The translations under genes were made by a program, and so were the position numbers. A DNA stretch of 40,382 nucleotides from JAWKRB01 sp041389885 (GTDB taxonomy: Bacteria > Myxococcota_A > Polyangia > Polyangiales > Ga0077539): contig JAWKRB010000048.1 in the NCBI GenBank assembly GCA_041389885.1, forward strand, positions 1 through 40,382. The letters run 5' to 3'. This document shows, piece after piece, positions 32,440 to 40,382 of this stretch (within the stretch, counting starts at the first letter, position 1; each line of letters starts with the position of its first letter). Under the pieces are notes generated by a model, which saw nothing but the letters and a program-made list of their open reading frames with translations, was not told the origin of the DNA and did not search any database.

Positions 32440-33180
32440 ATGCTGACGCGACGCTACGACGCTGACTGGCGACGCGACACCCGGCTCTCCGACGGCACCG
32501 AGGCGCGCTTTCGCTGGCTGCGCCCCGACGACGCGACGCGCCTGCGAGAGGGCTTCTCGCAGCTCTCTCCCGAGTCGGTGCGCATGCGCTTTCCCGGCGC
32601 GCGGGGCGCCCTGCGCGACGGGGAGCTGCGCTACCTCACGGAGTGCGACCAGGAGAACCACCTCGCCATCTGCGCGGCGTCGCTGGTGGCGGGCCCCGAC
32701 GGGGCGTTGACCGAGGGCGAGGGGCTGGGCGTCGCGCGGAGCGTGCGGCTGCCCGACGAGCCCCACGTGGCCGAGTCGGCGGTGGTGGTGGCCGACCGCG
32801 CGCAGCGCAAGGGCGTGGGGCGCAGGCTCCTGGTGCACCTCGCGCGCGCGGCGATGGAGCGCGGCGTCGACACCTTTCGCTGCGAGGTGCTCGAGGAGAA
32901 CGCCGGCGTGCGCGCGCTGCTCTCGTCGCTCGCGCCGACGGTGACGATCCGCGATGCCGTGCCCGTCGAGTCGTTCGACGAGGCCGCGCTCGTCGACGGG
33001 CGCGCGCAGGCGGGCGAGGCGCGGGTGCTGGTGATCGACGTTCCGCTGTCGCCCGAGGGCCTGCGCGGGGGCGCGGCGTTCTCGGCCTCGGCCCTCGCGG
33101 CGCTGCTGCGGCTCATGGCGGCGCGGGCGCTGGAGCCCGTGCACCGGCTGCTCTCGCGCCTCACGCCGCACCCGCCCTGA
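32440..33180 (+). CDS. GNAT family N-acetyltransferase
   Basis: A 246-residue cytoplasmic protein. The N-terminal part matches acetyltransferases of the 'RPDDATRLREGFSQLSPESV' type. The acetyl-CoA binding motif A is ESAVVVADRAQRKGVGRRLL, followed by MERGVDTFRCEVLEENAGVR. A C-terminal extension of about 60 residues ends in a hydrophobic helix (FSASALAALLRLMAARALEP). Substrate is unknown. ATG 32440 lies 88 nt from the divergent Sel1 lipoprotein start. Confidence 0.86.
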   Translation: MLTRRYDADWRRDTRLSDGTEARFRWLRPDDATRLREGFSQLSPESVRMRFPGARGALRDGELRYLTECDQENHLAICAASLVAGPDGALTEGEGLGVARSVRLPDEPHVAESAVVVADRAQRKGVGRRLLVHLARAAMERGVDTFRCEVLEENAGVRALLSSLAPTVTIRDAVPVESFDEAALVDGRAQAGEARVLVIDVPLSPEGLRGGAAFSASALAALLRLMAARALEPVHRLLSRLTPHPP

Positions 33181-33189
33181 GGGCCCCGG

Positions 33190-34422
33190 TCAGTACACGA
33201 TGCGGGTGCGGATGCTGGTGGGGAGCGACGCCATGCCCTCGCGCACCGACTCCGAGACGTCGCGCTCGATGTCCATGATGAGGTAGCCGATGGAGGGGTC
33301 GGTGGAGAGGATCTGCGCGTGGATGTTCGCGCCCGTGTCGGACACGATGCGGTTGATCTCCTTCATCACGCCGGGCACGTTGCGGTGCACGTTGAGCACG
33401 CGCCGGGTGCCCCGCGAGGGCGGGAGCTCGACGTTGGGGAAGTTCACCGAGCCCGTCGTCGCGCCCTGCTCGAGGTACTTCAGCAGGCTGGTCGCGACCT
33501 CGCGGCCGATGGAGGCCTGCGCCTCGACGGTGGAGCCCCCGATGTGCGGCGTGAGGATGACGTTCGGGATGCTCTGGAGCTCCGACATGAAGGGGTCGTC
33601 GTTGCTCGCGGGCTCCTTCGGGAACACGTCGATGGCGGCGCCCGCGAGGTGCCCGGGGCGGAGGGCCTCGGCGAGGGCGGGGATGTCGACCACGGTGCCG
33701 CGGGACGCGTTGAGCAGGTACGACCCGGGGCGCATCCGGGCCAGCTCGGCGGCGCCGATCATGTTGCGCGTCTGGGGCGTGGCGGGCACGTGGAGGGTGA
33801 CGAAATCGCTCTGCTCCAGCAGCTCTTCGAGGGTGCCGCGGGCGTGGTTGTTGCCCATGGGGAGCTTGGTCATCACGTCGTAGTAGAGCACCCGCAGGCC
33901 GAGGGCCTCGGCGAGCACGCCGACCTGCGCGCCGATGTGCCCGTAGCCGATGATCCCGAGGGTCTTGCCGCGCACCTCGAAGCAGCCGGCGGCGCTCTTG
34001 TTCCAGATCCCGTGGTGCACCTCGCGGGAGCGGTCGCCGAGGTGACGCGCGAGCATCACGATCTCGGCGATGATCAGCTCGGCGACGGAGCGCGTGTTGC
34101 TGAAGGGCGCGTTGAACACCGCGACGCCGTGCATCGCGGCGGCGTCGAGGTTCACCTGGTTGGTCCCGATGCAGAAGCAGCCCAGCGCGATCAGCGAGTC
34201 GGCCGCGGCGAGCACGTGCGCGGTCACCTGGGTCTTCGAGCGGATCCCGAGCACGTGCACGCCGCGCAGGCGCTCGATGAGGTCCTCTTCGCTGAGGGAG
34301 CCCGCGACGGTCTCGACCTGGCAGCCGGCCTCGCGAAAGAGCTCGTTCGCCGAGGGGTGAACGCTCTCGAGGAACAGGGCCTTGATGCCAGCGAGGCCGC
34401 TCGTGTTCGATCCGTTGCTCAT
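33190..34422 (-). CDS. serA: D-3-phosphoglycerate dehydrogenase
   Basis: The first enzyme of serine synthesis: it oxidises 3-phosphoglycerate to 3-phosphohydroxypyruvate with NAD+. The 410-residue length equals E. coli SerA. Motifs include GCFCIGTNQVNLDAA, FSNTRSVAELIIAEI, the Rossmann motif GIIGYGHIGAQVG, NASRGTVVDIPALAEAL and the catalytic His region TPHIGGSTVEAQ. A C-terminal ACT domain follows (VLNVHRNVPGVMKEINRIV, GANIHAQILST, GYLIMDIE), which in E. coli binds serine for feedback inhibition. Start ATG 34422. It converges on the acetyltransferase gene with a 9-nt gap. Confidence 0.95.
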   Translation of the reverse strand: MSNGSNTSGLAGIKALFLESVHPSANELFREAGCQVETVAGSLSEEDLIERLRGVHVLGIRSKTQVTAHVLAAADSLIALGCFCIGTNQVNLDAAAMHGVAVFNAPFSNTRSVAELIIAEIVMLARHLGDRSREVHHGIWNKSAAGCFEVRGKTLGIIGYGHIGAQVGVLAEALGLRVLYYDVMTKLPMGNNHARGTLEELLEQSDFVTLHVPATPQTRNMIGAAELARMRPGSYLLNASRGTVVDIPALAEALRPGHLAGAAIDVFPKEPASNDDPFMSELQSIPNVILTPHIGGSTVEAQASIGREVATSLLKYLEQGATTGSVNFPNVELPPSRGTRRVLNVHRNVPGVMKEINRIVSDTGANIHAQILSTDPSIGYLIMDIERDVSESVREGMASLPTSIRTRIVY

Positions 34423-34546
34423 CGCGGCGCGGACTACCGCGCTTCGGCCTCGCCCGCAACGCTTCGCGTGAATGCGGGGCGGCGTCGGGCGCAACATCAT
34501 CCCCAGGGCGCAGGGCTCACCGCACGCGCCCGGTGAAAGGTGCCCC

Positions 34547-34972
34547 ATGCGACACGCCGCGCTCGCCGCGCTCGTGCTGTGCACGACCGCGCTCGTCCCC
34601 TCCCTCGGCGACTCCACGCCGCGCCGCCCTCACCGAGGGCGCCGCCTCGCCGCCGCCGCGCCCTCCGCGCTCCCCGACCGCGAGGACCTCGGCGCCCGCC
34701 GCGCCCGCGCGCTCGACGCCTTCGCGCGCAGCGGGCACATCCGCCGCTGCTGGATGCAGCAGCTCCAGCGCGACGCCACGACGCCCCCGCGCACGCTTCA
34801 GTTTCGCCTCGAGGTCGACGCCGCCGGGCGCATGCGCGAGGTCACCGTGGCAGACCTCGCGGCCCCGCGCCTCGCGCGCTGCCTCATGGCGGGCGCGTGG
34901 TCGCTGCGCCCCCTGGGGCCGGGGGAGGCGCTGCAGGCCCAGGGCACGCTGCGCCTGGACCGCGGCGACTGA
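34547..34972 (+). CDS. exported AgmX/PglI C-terminal-domain-like protein
   Basis: A 141-residue protein with signal peptide (MRHAALAALVLCTTALVPSL). The mature part has the pattern of AgmX/PglI C-terminal or TonB-like domains: IRRCWMQQLQRD, then LQFRLEVDAAGRMREVTVAD, and ARCLMAGAWSLRPLGP. The two Cys (in RRCW and ARCL) are typical of this myxobacterial family. In M. xanthus such domains occur in gliding motility proteins, but the domain is widespread and gives no specific role here. ATG 34547 has AAAGG upstream. The gene ends where the glgA stop begins on the other strand (TGATCA). Confidence 0.72.
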   Translation: MRHAALAALVLCTTALVPSLGDSTPRRPHRGRRLAAAAPSALPDREDLGARRARALDAFARSGHIRRCWMQQLQRDATTPPRTLQFRLEVDAAGRMREVTVADLAAPRLARCLMAGAWSLRPLGPGEALQAQGTLRLDRGD

Positions 34973-36448
34973 TCAGTCGGGAGTGGCCGAGAGCGCCTCG
35001 TCGGCCTTGGCCGGGACGAGCTCGGTGTAGATCCCCTGGTAGCGCCGCGCGCTGCGGTCCCACGACCACTCCTGGCGCATCACCCTGCGGCGCAGCGCCG
35101 CGAAGCCCTCGGTGTTCTGGTACGCCGCGAGGCCGCGGGAGACGCCGCCGTAGAACCCGTCGCCGGTCGCCTCGGTGAACAAGAAGCCGGTGCCGCTGCG
35201 CAGCGCGGGGTCGCAGTCGAGCACCGTGTCGCGCAGGCCGCCGGTGTCGTGCACCACGGGCACCGAGCCGTAGCGCATCGCGTACAGGTGGCTGAGCCCG
35301 CAGGGCTCGAAGCGCGAGGGCATCAAGAAGAAGTCCGAGCCGCCGTAGATGCGGTGCGCGTGCGCGTCGTCGTAGTCGCGGGTGAACGACACCTTCTCGG
35401 GGAGCTCGCGGGCGAGGGTGGCCACGGCCTCCATGAGCGCCGTGTTGCCGCTGCCCTGGAGCACGAGCTGCACGTCCTGCCGGAGCAGCCGCGCGGAGAC
35501 CTCGAGGAGCAGGTCGACGCCCTTCTGGCGGTCCCACCGGGCGACCATGCCGAGGAGGGGGGTGTCGGGGCGCACCGGGAGCCCCGCGCGCTGCTGGAGG
35601 TCGGTCTTGCACCGCGCCTTGGCGCTGGCGTCGTGGGCGTCGAAGCGCGCCGCGAGGTGGGGGTCGGTGGAGGGGTTCCACACCGCGGGGTCGATGCCGT
35701 TGAGGATCCCCACGAGCCCGTCGACGTGGGCGCGGAGCACGCCGTCCATGCGCACGCCCCCGGCGGTGGTGAGGATCTCCTTCGCGTACGACGGAGACAC
35801 CGTGACGAAGCGGTCGGAGAACATCGCCGCCGACTTCATCCACGAGACCTCGCCCCAGAACTCGAGGCCGCCGACGCCCGCGTAGCTCGCCGGGATCCCC
35901 AGCGCCGCCAGCGACGCCGCGGGGAAGATCCCCTGGTGCGCGAGGTTGTGCAGGGTGAACACGGTCTTCACCCCCGCGAGCTTCGGGTCCTTGTCCTCGC
36001 GGAGCAGCAGCGGCACGAGCCCGGTGGTCCAGTCGTGGAGGTGGGCGATGTCGGGGGCCCTGGGCTGCACGCGCATCCACTCGATCGCGGCGCGGGCGAG
36101 GAAGCCGAAGCGCCGGTCGTTGTCGGGGTACGCGTCTCCCCCCTCGCCGTAGACCCCCGGGCGGTCGCTGATGCCCGGCGCGCCGAGGAGCACCACGTTC
36201 ACCCCCGAGACCAGCCTGCCTTCGTAGAGCTCGGCCTCGACGACCTCCTCGCCCATTGGCACCTTGAGCCGCGTCAGCCGTCGGGCCAGCGCGTGGGTCT
36301 GCGGGTCGATGCTGCCGTAGCGGAGCGAGAGCACGGTGACCTTGTGCCCGAGGGCCCGCAGCGCCTTGGGGAGCGCGGCGACCACGTCGGCGAGACCGCC
36401 CACCTTGCTGAAGGGGGCGACCTCGGGGCTTACGAAGACGATGTCCAT
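34973..36448 (-). CDS. glgA: glycogen synthase (ADP-glucose type)
   Basis: GT5 enzyme that adds glucose from ADP-glucose to alpha-1,4 glucan in the cytoplasm. The 491-residue product has VSPEVAPFSKVGGLADVVAA (KxGGL nucleotide-sugar loop), HLHDWTTGLVPLLLRE, VFTLHNLAHQGIF, NGIDPAVWNPSTD, GMVARWDRQKGVDLL and the C-terminal SRFEPCGLSHLYAMRYGSVP followed by DTGGLRDTV. Start ATG 36448; a few in-frame codons upstream (MGTPSAP) are possible. No glgB or glgC lies in the window. It is downstream of the PrsW-type gene on the same strand (53-nt gap). Confidence 0.95.
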   Translation of the reverse strand: MDIVFVSPEVAPFSKVGGLADVVAALPKALRALGHKVTVLSLRYGSIDPQTHALARRLTRLKVPMGEEVVEAELYEGRLVSGVNVVLLGAPGISDRPGVYGEGGDAYPDNDRRFGFLARAAIEWMRVQPRAPDIAHLHDWTTGLVPLLLREDKDPKLAGVKTVFTLHNLAHQGIFPAASLAALGIPASYAGVGGLEFWGEVSWMKSAAMFSDRFVTVSPSYAKEILTTAGGVRMDGVLRAHVDGLVGILNGIDPAVWNPSTDPHLAARFDAHDASAKARCKTDLQQRAGLPVRPDTPLLGMVARWDRQKGVDLLLEVSARLLRQDVQLVLQGSGNTALMEAVATLARELPEKVSFTRDYDDAHAHRIYGGSDFFLMPSRFEPCGLSHLYAMRYGSVPVVHDTGGLRDTVLDCDPALRSGTGFLFTEATGDGFYGGVSRGLAAYQNTEGFAALRRRVMRQEWSWDRSARRYQGIYTELVPAKADEALSATPD

Positions 36449-36501
36449 GGGCGCGGAGGGTGTACCCATCCCGCCGCCGAGCGCAACGGGGGTGGGCGCC
36501 C

Positions 36502-37635
36502 CTACGCGAGGGCGCCGCCGCCGAGGCGCGCGCGGAGCTCTCGGAGCCGCGCGCGCAGGGGCCCGATGAAGTCCCAGCTCACGGTGCGCTGCGAGCCGCG
36601 CATGGCGCGGTCGGAGTGCCATTTCGAGAGCGCGAGCCGCGCCGCGGCGCGCACGAACTCTTGCCGCACAGCGCCTTGCGCGCCGAGCGACACCCGCAGC
36701 AGGCCGAAGGCGCTGCCCACCAGGCGCACCTCGCCGGGGCTGAGGTTGCCGAGGGCGACCTCGTCTTCGAGGTACTTGCGAATGAGCGCGCCGCGCCGCC
36801 GCACGAGGGAGGCCACCATCACGAGAAACGCCAGCACGAAGAGCAGCCAGAGCGGCAGGAGCAGCAGCGGGAGCGGCACGCCGAGCTCGCCCGAGATGGC
36901 CGCCGAGCCGTTCCAGATCATGTGCAGCAGCACCGCGGCGGCGTAGCCCGCGAAGGGCGCGAGGGCGCGCACCCAGGGCCGCTCGCTCTCCCGCGCGAGG
37001 CCGAAGCCGATGCCGGTCATCGAGGTGAACAGCGGGTGCGCCCAGGGCGTGAGCACGCCGCGCATGACGAAGGTGACGGTGAGGTCGCCGCCGGGGCGAA
37101 CGCCCGCGCCGGTGTAATAGACGACGTTCTCGACCGCGGCGAACCCGAGGGCGACGAAGGTCGCGTAGATGATCCCGTCGACCACGCCGTCGAACTCGCG
37201 GCGCCAGAAGAACCACATCGAGAAGACCGCGAGGGCCTTGAAGAATTCTTCGACGATCGGCGCGCTGAGCACCGTCGCGGCGGTCTCACCCGCGGTGGCG
37301 TGCACGACGCTGTTGATCGTCGCCGAGAAGCCGCAGGCGGCGGTGGCGCCCCACACGAAGACCAGCAGCAGCGCCCACCCCGGCTCGGGGTCGTAGCGGT
37401 CGAGGAGGCGGGGCACCGTCAGGTAGACCGCCACCGCGGGGAACGCGAGGGAGGCGCCCGTGACCATCGCCTCGAAGTGCTGCTCGGGGTGCGCGCCCGC
37501 GAGGGGCGCGACGAGAAAGAGCGCCTGCAGCAGCGCGCCGCCGACGATGACGCCGAGGCACCACAGGGCCAGGCCCACGGTGCGTCGGGAGTGCTCTGCG
37601 TCAGGGGGGAGGAATCCGAAGCGCGGCGCAGACAT
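36502..37635 (-). CDS. prsW: PrsW-type intramembrane metalloprotease-like protein
   Basis: A 377-residue polytopic membrane protein with eight or so helices and the PrsW signatures: APIVEEFFKALAVFSMW (the EE motif), GFAAVENVVYY (ExN), THPLF-type AHPLFTSMTGIGFG and LLHMIWNGSA. In Bacillus PrsW cleaves an anti-sigma factor. Here the substrate is unknown and no anti-sigma gene adjoins. A cytoplasmic C-terminal tail of about 90 residues is extra. Start ATG 37635 is 58 nt after the end of the upstream lipoprotein gene. Confidence 0.85.
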   Translation of the reverse strand: MSAPRFGFLPPDAEHSRRTVGLALWCLGVIVGGALLQALFLVAPLAGAHPEQHFEAMVTGASLAFPAVAVYLTVPRLLDRYDPEPGWALLLVFVWGATAACGFSATINSVVHATAGETAATVLSAPIVEEFFKALAVFSMWFFWRREFDGVVDGIIYATFVALGFAAVENVVYYTGAGVRPGGDLTVTFVMRGVLTPWAHPLFTSMTGIGFGLARESERPWVRALAPFAGYAAAVLLHMIWNGSAAISGELGVPLPLLLLPLWLLFVLAFLVMVASLVRRRGALIRKYLEDEVALGNLSPGEVRLVGSAFGLLRVSLGAQGAVRQEFVRAAARLALSKWHSDRAMRGSQRTVSWDFIGPLRARLRELRARLGGGALA

Positions 37636-37693
37636 CGCCGCGAGGATGCACGCAGCCGGCCCGGGGGCACAACGGCGCGCGGGAGGGGTGCGC

Positions 37694-38353
37694 TCAGCGG
37701 CCCTGGACGATCACGGCGGGGACGCCGCCGGCCATCGCGCCGTTGTAGGGCGTGGCGAAGATCTGCACGCCGATCTCGCCCGAGCCCGAGAACGCGCGGA
37801 TGCGGATCTGCGCGGTGATCGGGGGCGCGCCGGGGGGCACGCACAGCGGGCGGTTGAGGCCGATGACCGGGTAGTTGTCGGGGGCGCGGTCGGCGTCGAT
37901 CTGACGGCCGGCCGTGTCGAGGAGGAACATGTCGAGGTCGGAGATGCCCGTGCCGCCCACGGAGATCACGCGGTAGCAGAAGCCGGGGCCCACGGTGCCG
38001 GGGACGGTCACGCCCTCGCGGCCCTGGCGCATCGTCGAGCGGATCAGGTCGGTCACCGCGGTGAAGCCCGACGCGAACTGCCGCGCGCGCAGGGTCATGT
38101 TCTGCCCGACGGCGTCGCCGCCGTTCGCGGTCCACATCGGGCCCACGGTGGAGCCGACGCCGCCGCCCATCGCCATCTGACCGGGCACCGCCACGACCGG
38201 CATCGACGGCTGCTGCACCACCGGCTGCTGCACCACCGGCTGGGGCGCGGGCTGCTGGACGGTGACCTGGGCCTGGGGCACCGGGGTCGACGCGCAACCG
38301 AGCGCCGAAAGGGCTCCGAGCGTTGAGAGGGAGAGAAGAAGATTCCTCGTCAT
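37694..38353 (-). CDS. lipoprotein of unknown function
   Basis: A 219-residue lipoprotein (LSALGC, Cys20) with a Gln/Pro/Val linker (QPVVQQPVVQQP). The 145-residue domain that follows includes FCYRVISVGGTGISDLDMFL and PITAQIRIRAFSGSGEIGVQ, which look like beta strands of a C2- or PPC-like sandwich. No family is recognised with confidence. ATG 38353 has AGGAGTACTGCACG upstream, a strong ribosome binding site. The divergent promoter region is shared with the metalloprotease gene. Confidence 0.78.
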   Translation of the reverse strand: MTRNLLLSLSTLGALSALGCASTPVPQAQVTVQQPAPQPVVQQPVVQQPSMPVVAVPGQMAMGGGVGSTVGPMWTANGGDAVGQNMTLRARQFASGFTAVTDLIRSTMRQGREGVTVPGTVGPGFCYRVISVGGTGISDLDMFLLDTAGRQIDADRAPDNYPVIGLNRPLCVPPGAPPITAQIRIRAFSGSGEIGVQIFATPYNGAMAGGVPAVIVQGR

Positions 38354-38529
38354 CGTGCAGTACTCCTGATCGAACGGTTCTTCGGCCCCGCCGGCCGAGC
38401 GCGCGCATCCTCACACCGCCCGCGAGCGAATGTCAAAGGGAAGCGAGGCCCGCGGGGGCGCCGCGCGCGGGCTATACTCTGCGCTCCCCCCGCACCCGCG
38501 CGTGCGACCGCCGGAGGTTCATTTCCCCT
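38354..38529 (+). promoter_or_regulatory. divergent intergenic region with a -10-like box for the metalloprotease gene
   Basis: In this 176-nt gap TATACT at 38473-38478 stands out in GC-rich sequence and would start transcription near 38485, about 45 nt before the TTG start at 38530. No convincing -35 box is seen. GGAGG at 38513-38517 is a possible ribosome binding site, though 12 nt from the TTG. Confidence 0.4.
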
Positions 38530-40203
38530 TTGCGTCACAGCCGCCTCTCCTTCTTCGTCGCGGCCCTGGTCGGCTGCGGCGGCACGACGGTTCGCACCTC
38601 GGTCACCGACGCGGAGGCCCCCGGCGACGCGGCGAGCCCTCCCGACGCGGCGAGCCCTCCCGACGCGGCGAGCCCTCCCGACGCGGCGAGTCCTCCTGAC
38701 GCGGTGAGCCCTCCCGACGCGGTGAGCCCTCCCGACGCGGCGACGAACCCCGGGGGCCTGCCCGACGGGGACGCGTGCTCGCGCGACGCCGAGTGCCGCA
38801 GCGGCGTGTGCGTGCACGGCCCCGGACTGGTGAACGCCTGCGCGCCCTCGTGCCGGCGCGACGGCGACTGCGCGCCCCTCGGGGTGTCGTTTCGCTGCGC
38901 CGTCGACCGCGCGTCTGACCGCACCCGGCTCGCCTGCGCGGAGTCAGAGCGCGGCGGCGCGGACTGGCTCCAGTCGTGCCGCGCCGACGGCGACTGCCGC
39001 AGCGCGCTCTGCGTCGACGCCACCTGCCGCGGCGCGTGCGCGACCGACGCCGACTGCGCGCCGGGGCTGCGCTGCGGCCCGGTGATGGTGAGCGGCGCGA
39101 CGCTCTCGCTCTGCAGGGTCGCGCCCATCACCGGGGTCACCGTCGAGCGGTACACCCTGCGCGACGAGGTCCTCGGCGTCGACACGGGCACGTCGGAGAT
39201 CCGCGCGCTCATCCCCCCCGACGCGGTCTCCGCGACCTGGACCACGCAGGACCCCGAAGGACGAAACCTCTTCGCCGCGGTGCGCAGGCTGGTCTCTCCC
39301 GCGAACCTCGCGGTGGTCGACCTCGCGACCTGGACGCAGGTGCGCGAGCAGCCGCTGCGCACGATCCCCGCGCGGTACCAGTTCAACGCGGCGATGGTGT
39401 CGTCGAACGAGTCGCTGATGCTCACGCCGGGCGTGTGGCGCTCGCAGCACCTGCTCTTCAACGACCGCGGCAACGGCACGGCGGTGGCCGAGCGCAGGCT
39501 GCGCGCGGGGCTCATCGTGAAGCGCGCCCCCGGCGGCGTCGCCGCGAACGGCTGGACCCTGCGCGTGCAGATCATCTTCGCGGGCACCCGCGACGTGAAC
39601 CGCAGCACCGCGGCGGGCAACGCCCGGCTCCAGGCGGCCATCGCGTCGATGCGCCGGGTCTACGCCACCGTCGGCGTGAACGTGGTGGTCAACGGCTACG
39701 ACGACCTGAACCCCGCCGACGCCGCGCGCTACGCGGTCATCGACAGCCGCACCGAGTTTCAAGACCTGATGTCGCGCGTGAGCTACTCGACGGCGCTGCT
39801 GCCGATCTTCATGGTGCGGGGGATCTCCTCCCCCGATTTCAACGGCGCCATCGGCGTCGCGGGCGGCGTGCCCGGCCCCGCGGGGGTGTACAGCACGATC
39901 CAGAGCGGCGTGGTCGTGGGGTGGGAGACCACCCTCGGGCGCACCGACCAGCTCCCGCTCACGATGACCCACGAGACCGGGCACTACCTGGGCCTGTTTC
40001 ACACCCGCGAGCGCCTCGACCCCTGCACCACGGCCTCGCAGACCGACTGCTCGGCCTTCGGCGGCGTCGACGCCATCGCCGACACCCCCAGCGACCCCGC
40101 GGGCGCGGCGCGCAACCTGATGTACTGGCAGGCCGTGGGCGGCAACGAGCTGCTCTCTCCGACGCAGGGGCTGGTGATGCGCCGCAACCCGCTGGTGTAC
40201 TGA
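38530..40203 (+). CDS. M43-like (pappalysin/cytophagalysin type) metalloprotease lipoprotein
   Basis: The 557-residue product is a lipoprotein (LVGC, Cys16) with a spacer of six SPPDAA-type repeats. Three EGF-like Cys-rich blocks follow (ACSRDAECRSGVCVHG, SCRADGDCRSALCVD, CATDADCAPGLRCG). The catalytic domain has the zinc motif HETGHYLGLFH at 39970-40002, DAIADTP and NLMYW as Met-turn, as in M43 metzincins. It should be an anchored or surface protease. TTG 38530 is the only start codon just before the signal peptide; other start codons in the longer open frame are far upstream and overlap the divergent gene's 5' end. The next gene begins 6 nt after the stop. Confidence 0.88.
   Translation: MRHSRLSFFVAALVGCGGTTVRTSVTDAEAPGDAASPPDAASPPDAASPPDAASPPDAVSPPDAVSPPDAATNPGGLPDGDACSRDAECRSGVCVHGPGLVNACAPSCRRDGDCAPLGVSFRCAVDRASDRTRLACAESERGGADWLQSCRADGDCRSALCVDATCRGACATDADCAPGLRCGPVMVSGATLSLCRVAPITGVTVERYTLRDEVLGVDTGTSEIRALIPPDAVSATWTTQDPEGRNLFAAVRRLVSPANLAVVDLATWTQVREQPLRTIPARYQFNAAMVSSNESLMLTPGVWRSQHLLFNDRGNGTAVAERRLRAGLIVKRAPGGVAANGWTLRVQIIFAGTRDVNRSTAAGNARLQAAIASMRRVYATVGVNVVVNGYDDLNPADAARYAVIDSRTEFQDLMSRVSYSTALLPIFMVRGISSPDFNGAIGVAGGVPGPAGVYSTIQSGVVVGWETTLGRTDQLPLTMTHETGHYLGLFHTRERLDPCTTASQTDCSAFGGVDAIADTPSDPAGAARNLMYWQAVGGNELLSPTQGLVMRRNPLVY
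38626..38733 (+). repeat. 18-bp tandem repeat, six copies, in the metalloprotease linker
   Basis: The unit GACGCGGCGAGCCCTCCC starts at 38626 and repeats every 18 nt to 38733, with a partial seventh. It encodes DAASPP or DAVSPP. Later copies carry GCGGTG in place of GCGGCG. Confidence 0.95.
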
Positions 40204-40209
40204 TCCGTC

Positions 40210-40382
40210 ATGGCGAGGCTCGAAGGAAAGGTCGCGATCATCACGGGCGCCGGCAACGGCATCGGGCGCGCCGAGGCGATGCTCTTCGCCCGCGAGGGCG
40301 CGCGGGTGCTGGTCAACGACCTGGGGTGCGCGCGGGACGGGGGCGGGCGCGACGAGGCCGTCGCGGCGGCGGTGGTCGAAGA
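40210..40382 (+). CDS. short-chain dehydrogenase/reductase, 3' truncated by the window end
   Basis: ATG 40210 opens a frame that reads MARLEGKVAIITGAGNGIG, the Rossmann TGxxxGIG motif of SDR enzymes, then RAEAMLFAREGARVLVNDLG. The 'VNDLGxxxDGGG' continuation is typical of the hydroxyacyl-CoA dehydrogenase/MFE2-like branch. The last 58 codons are visible and the rest is outside the window. It starts 6 nt after the metalloprotease stop. Substrate is unknown. Confidence 0.88.
   Translation, partial: MARLEGKVAIITGAGNGIGRAEAMLFAREGARVLVNDLGCARDGGGRDEAVAAAVVE

Noticed and set aside
34970..34975. TGATCA shared between the stops of the PglI-like gene and glgA as a special site
   Set aside because: This is just two abutting convergent stop codons.

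Overview
The window is very GC-rich, densely coded DNA from a bacterium that looks like a myxobacterium-type member of Myxococcota (Polyangia or Sandaracinaceae-like). That placement is inferred from gene style: many lipoproteins with Asp/Ala/Pro-rich linkers, proteins built from 'HCGACGNAC' cysteine repeats, a Ser/Thr kinase with a long Pro-rich linker, an ECF sigma factor followed by a FecR/TPR gene, and an AgmX/PglI-like protein. I saw no rRNA, tRNA, CRISPR array, transposase or phage gene.

Layout. 1-4.2 kb: a small membrane protein, an unknown frameshifted protein, a short endonuclease V and an exported L,D-transpeptidase. 4.4-7.7 kb (minus): one large transmembrane Ser/Thr kinase whose C-terminal part looks like an alpha/alpha-toroid sensor. 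7.9-9.5 kb (plus): ctaB (heme O synthase) and a SCO-type copper chaperone for cytochrome oxidase assembly, both broken by many frame changes. 9.5-12.3 kb (minus): an operon of ECF sigma factor, FecR/TPR protein and exported barrel-like protein. 12.5-16.2 kb (plus): a Kazal-domain lipoprotein and a sugar dehydrogenase fused to a diheme domain. 16.2-20.3 kb: a small lipoprotein, a paired palindrome, protoporphyrinogen oxidase, a large Cys-rich lipoprotein and a PspB-like protein. 20.3-23.3 kb (minus): a Cys-rich lipoprotein plus two ferritin-like diiron proteins, one cytoplasmic and one a lipoprotein. 23.4-26.7 kb (plus): DUF309 protein, an EF-hand NADPH oxidase of the NOX5 type and an octaheme c-type cytochrome lipoprotein. 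26.7-30.5 kb (minus): a Cys-rich lectin lipoprotein and a MATE transporter. 30.6-40.4 kb: MoxR/RavA ATPase, Sel1 lipoprotein, GNAT, serA, a PglI-like protein, glgA, a PrsW-type protease, a lipoprotein, an M43-like metalloprotease lipoprotein and the start of an SDR gene.

The most interesting unit is the NOX5-like gene followed after 1 nt by the octaheme lipoprotein. Together they could form a calcium-gated route for electrons from cytosolic NADPH across the inner membrane into a periplasmic heme wire. The paired diiron proteins, the kinase-toroid fusion and a symmetric sequence motif in the divergent sigma-factor/Kazal promoter region also deserve attention.

A caution: frame changes cluster at about 1.9, 6.4-6.7, 8.0-9.1 and 10.8-11.7 kb, while every gene from 11.7 kb onward reads cleanly. 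Many of the shifts look like single lost bases in GC-rich tracts. I treat these genes as probably intact in the organism and damaged by indel errors, but that cannot be proven from this sequence alone.
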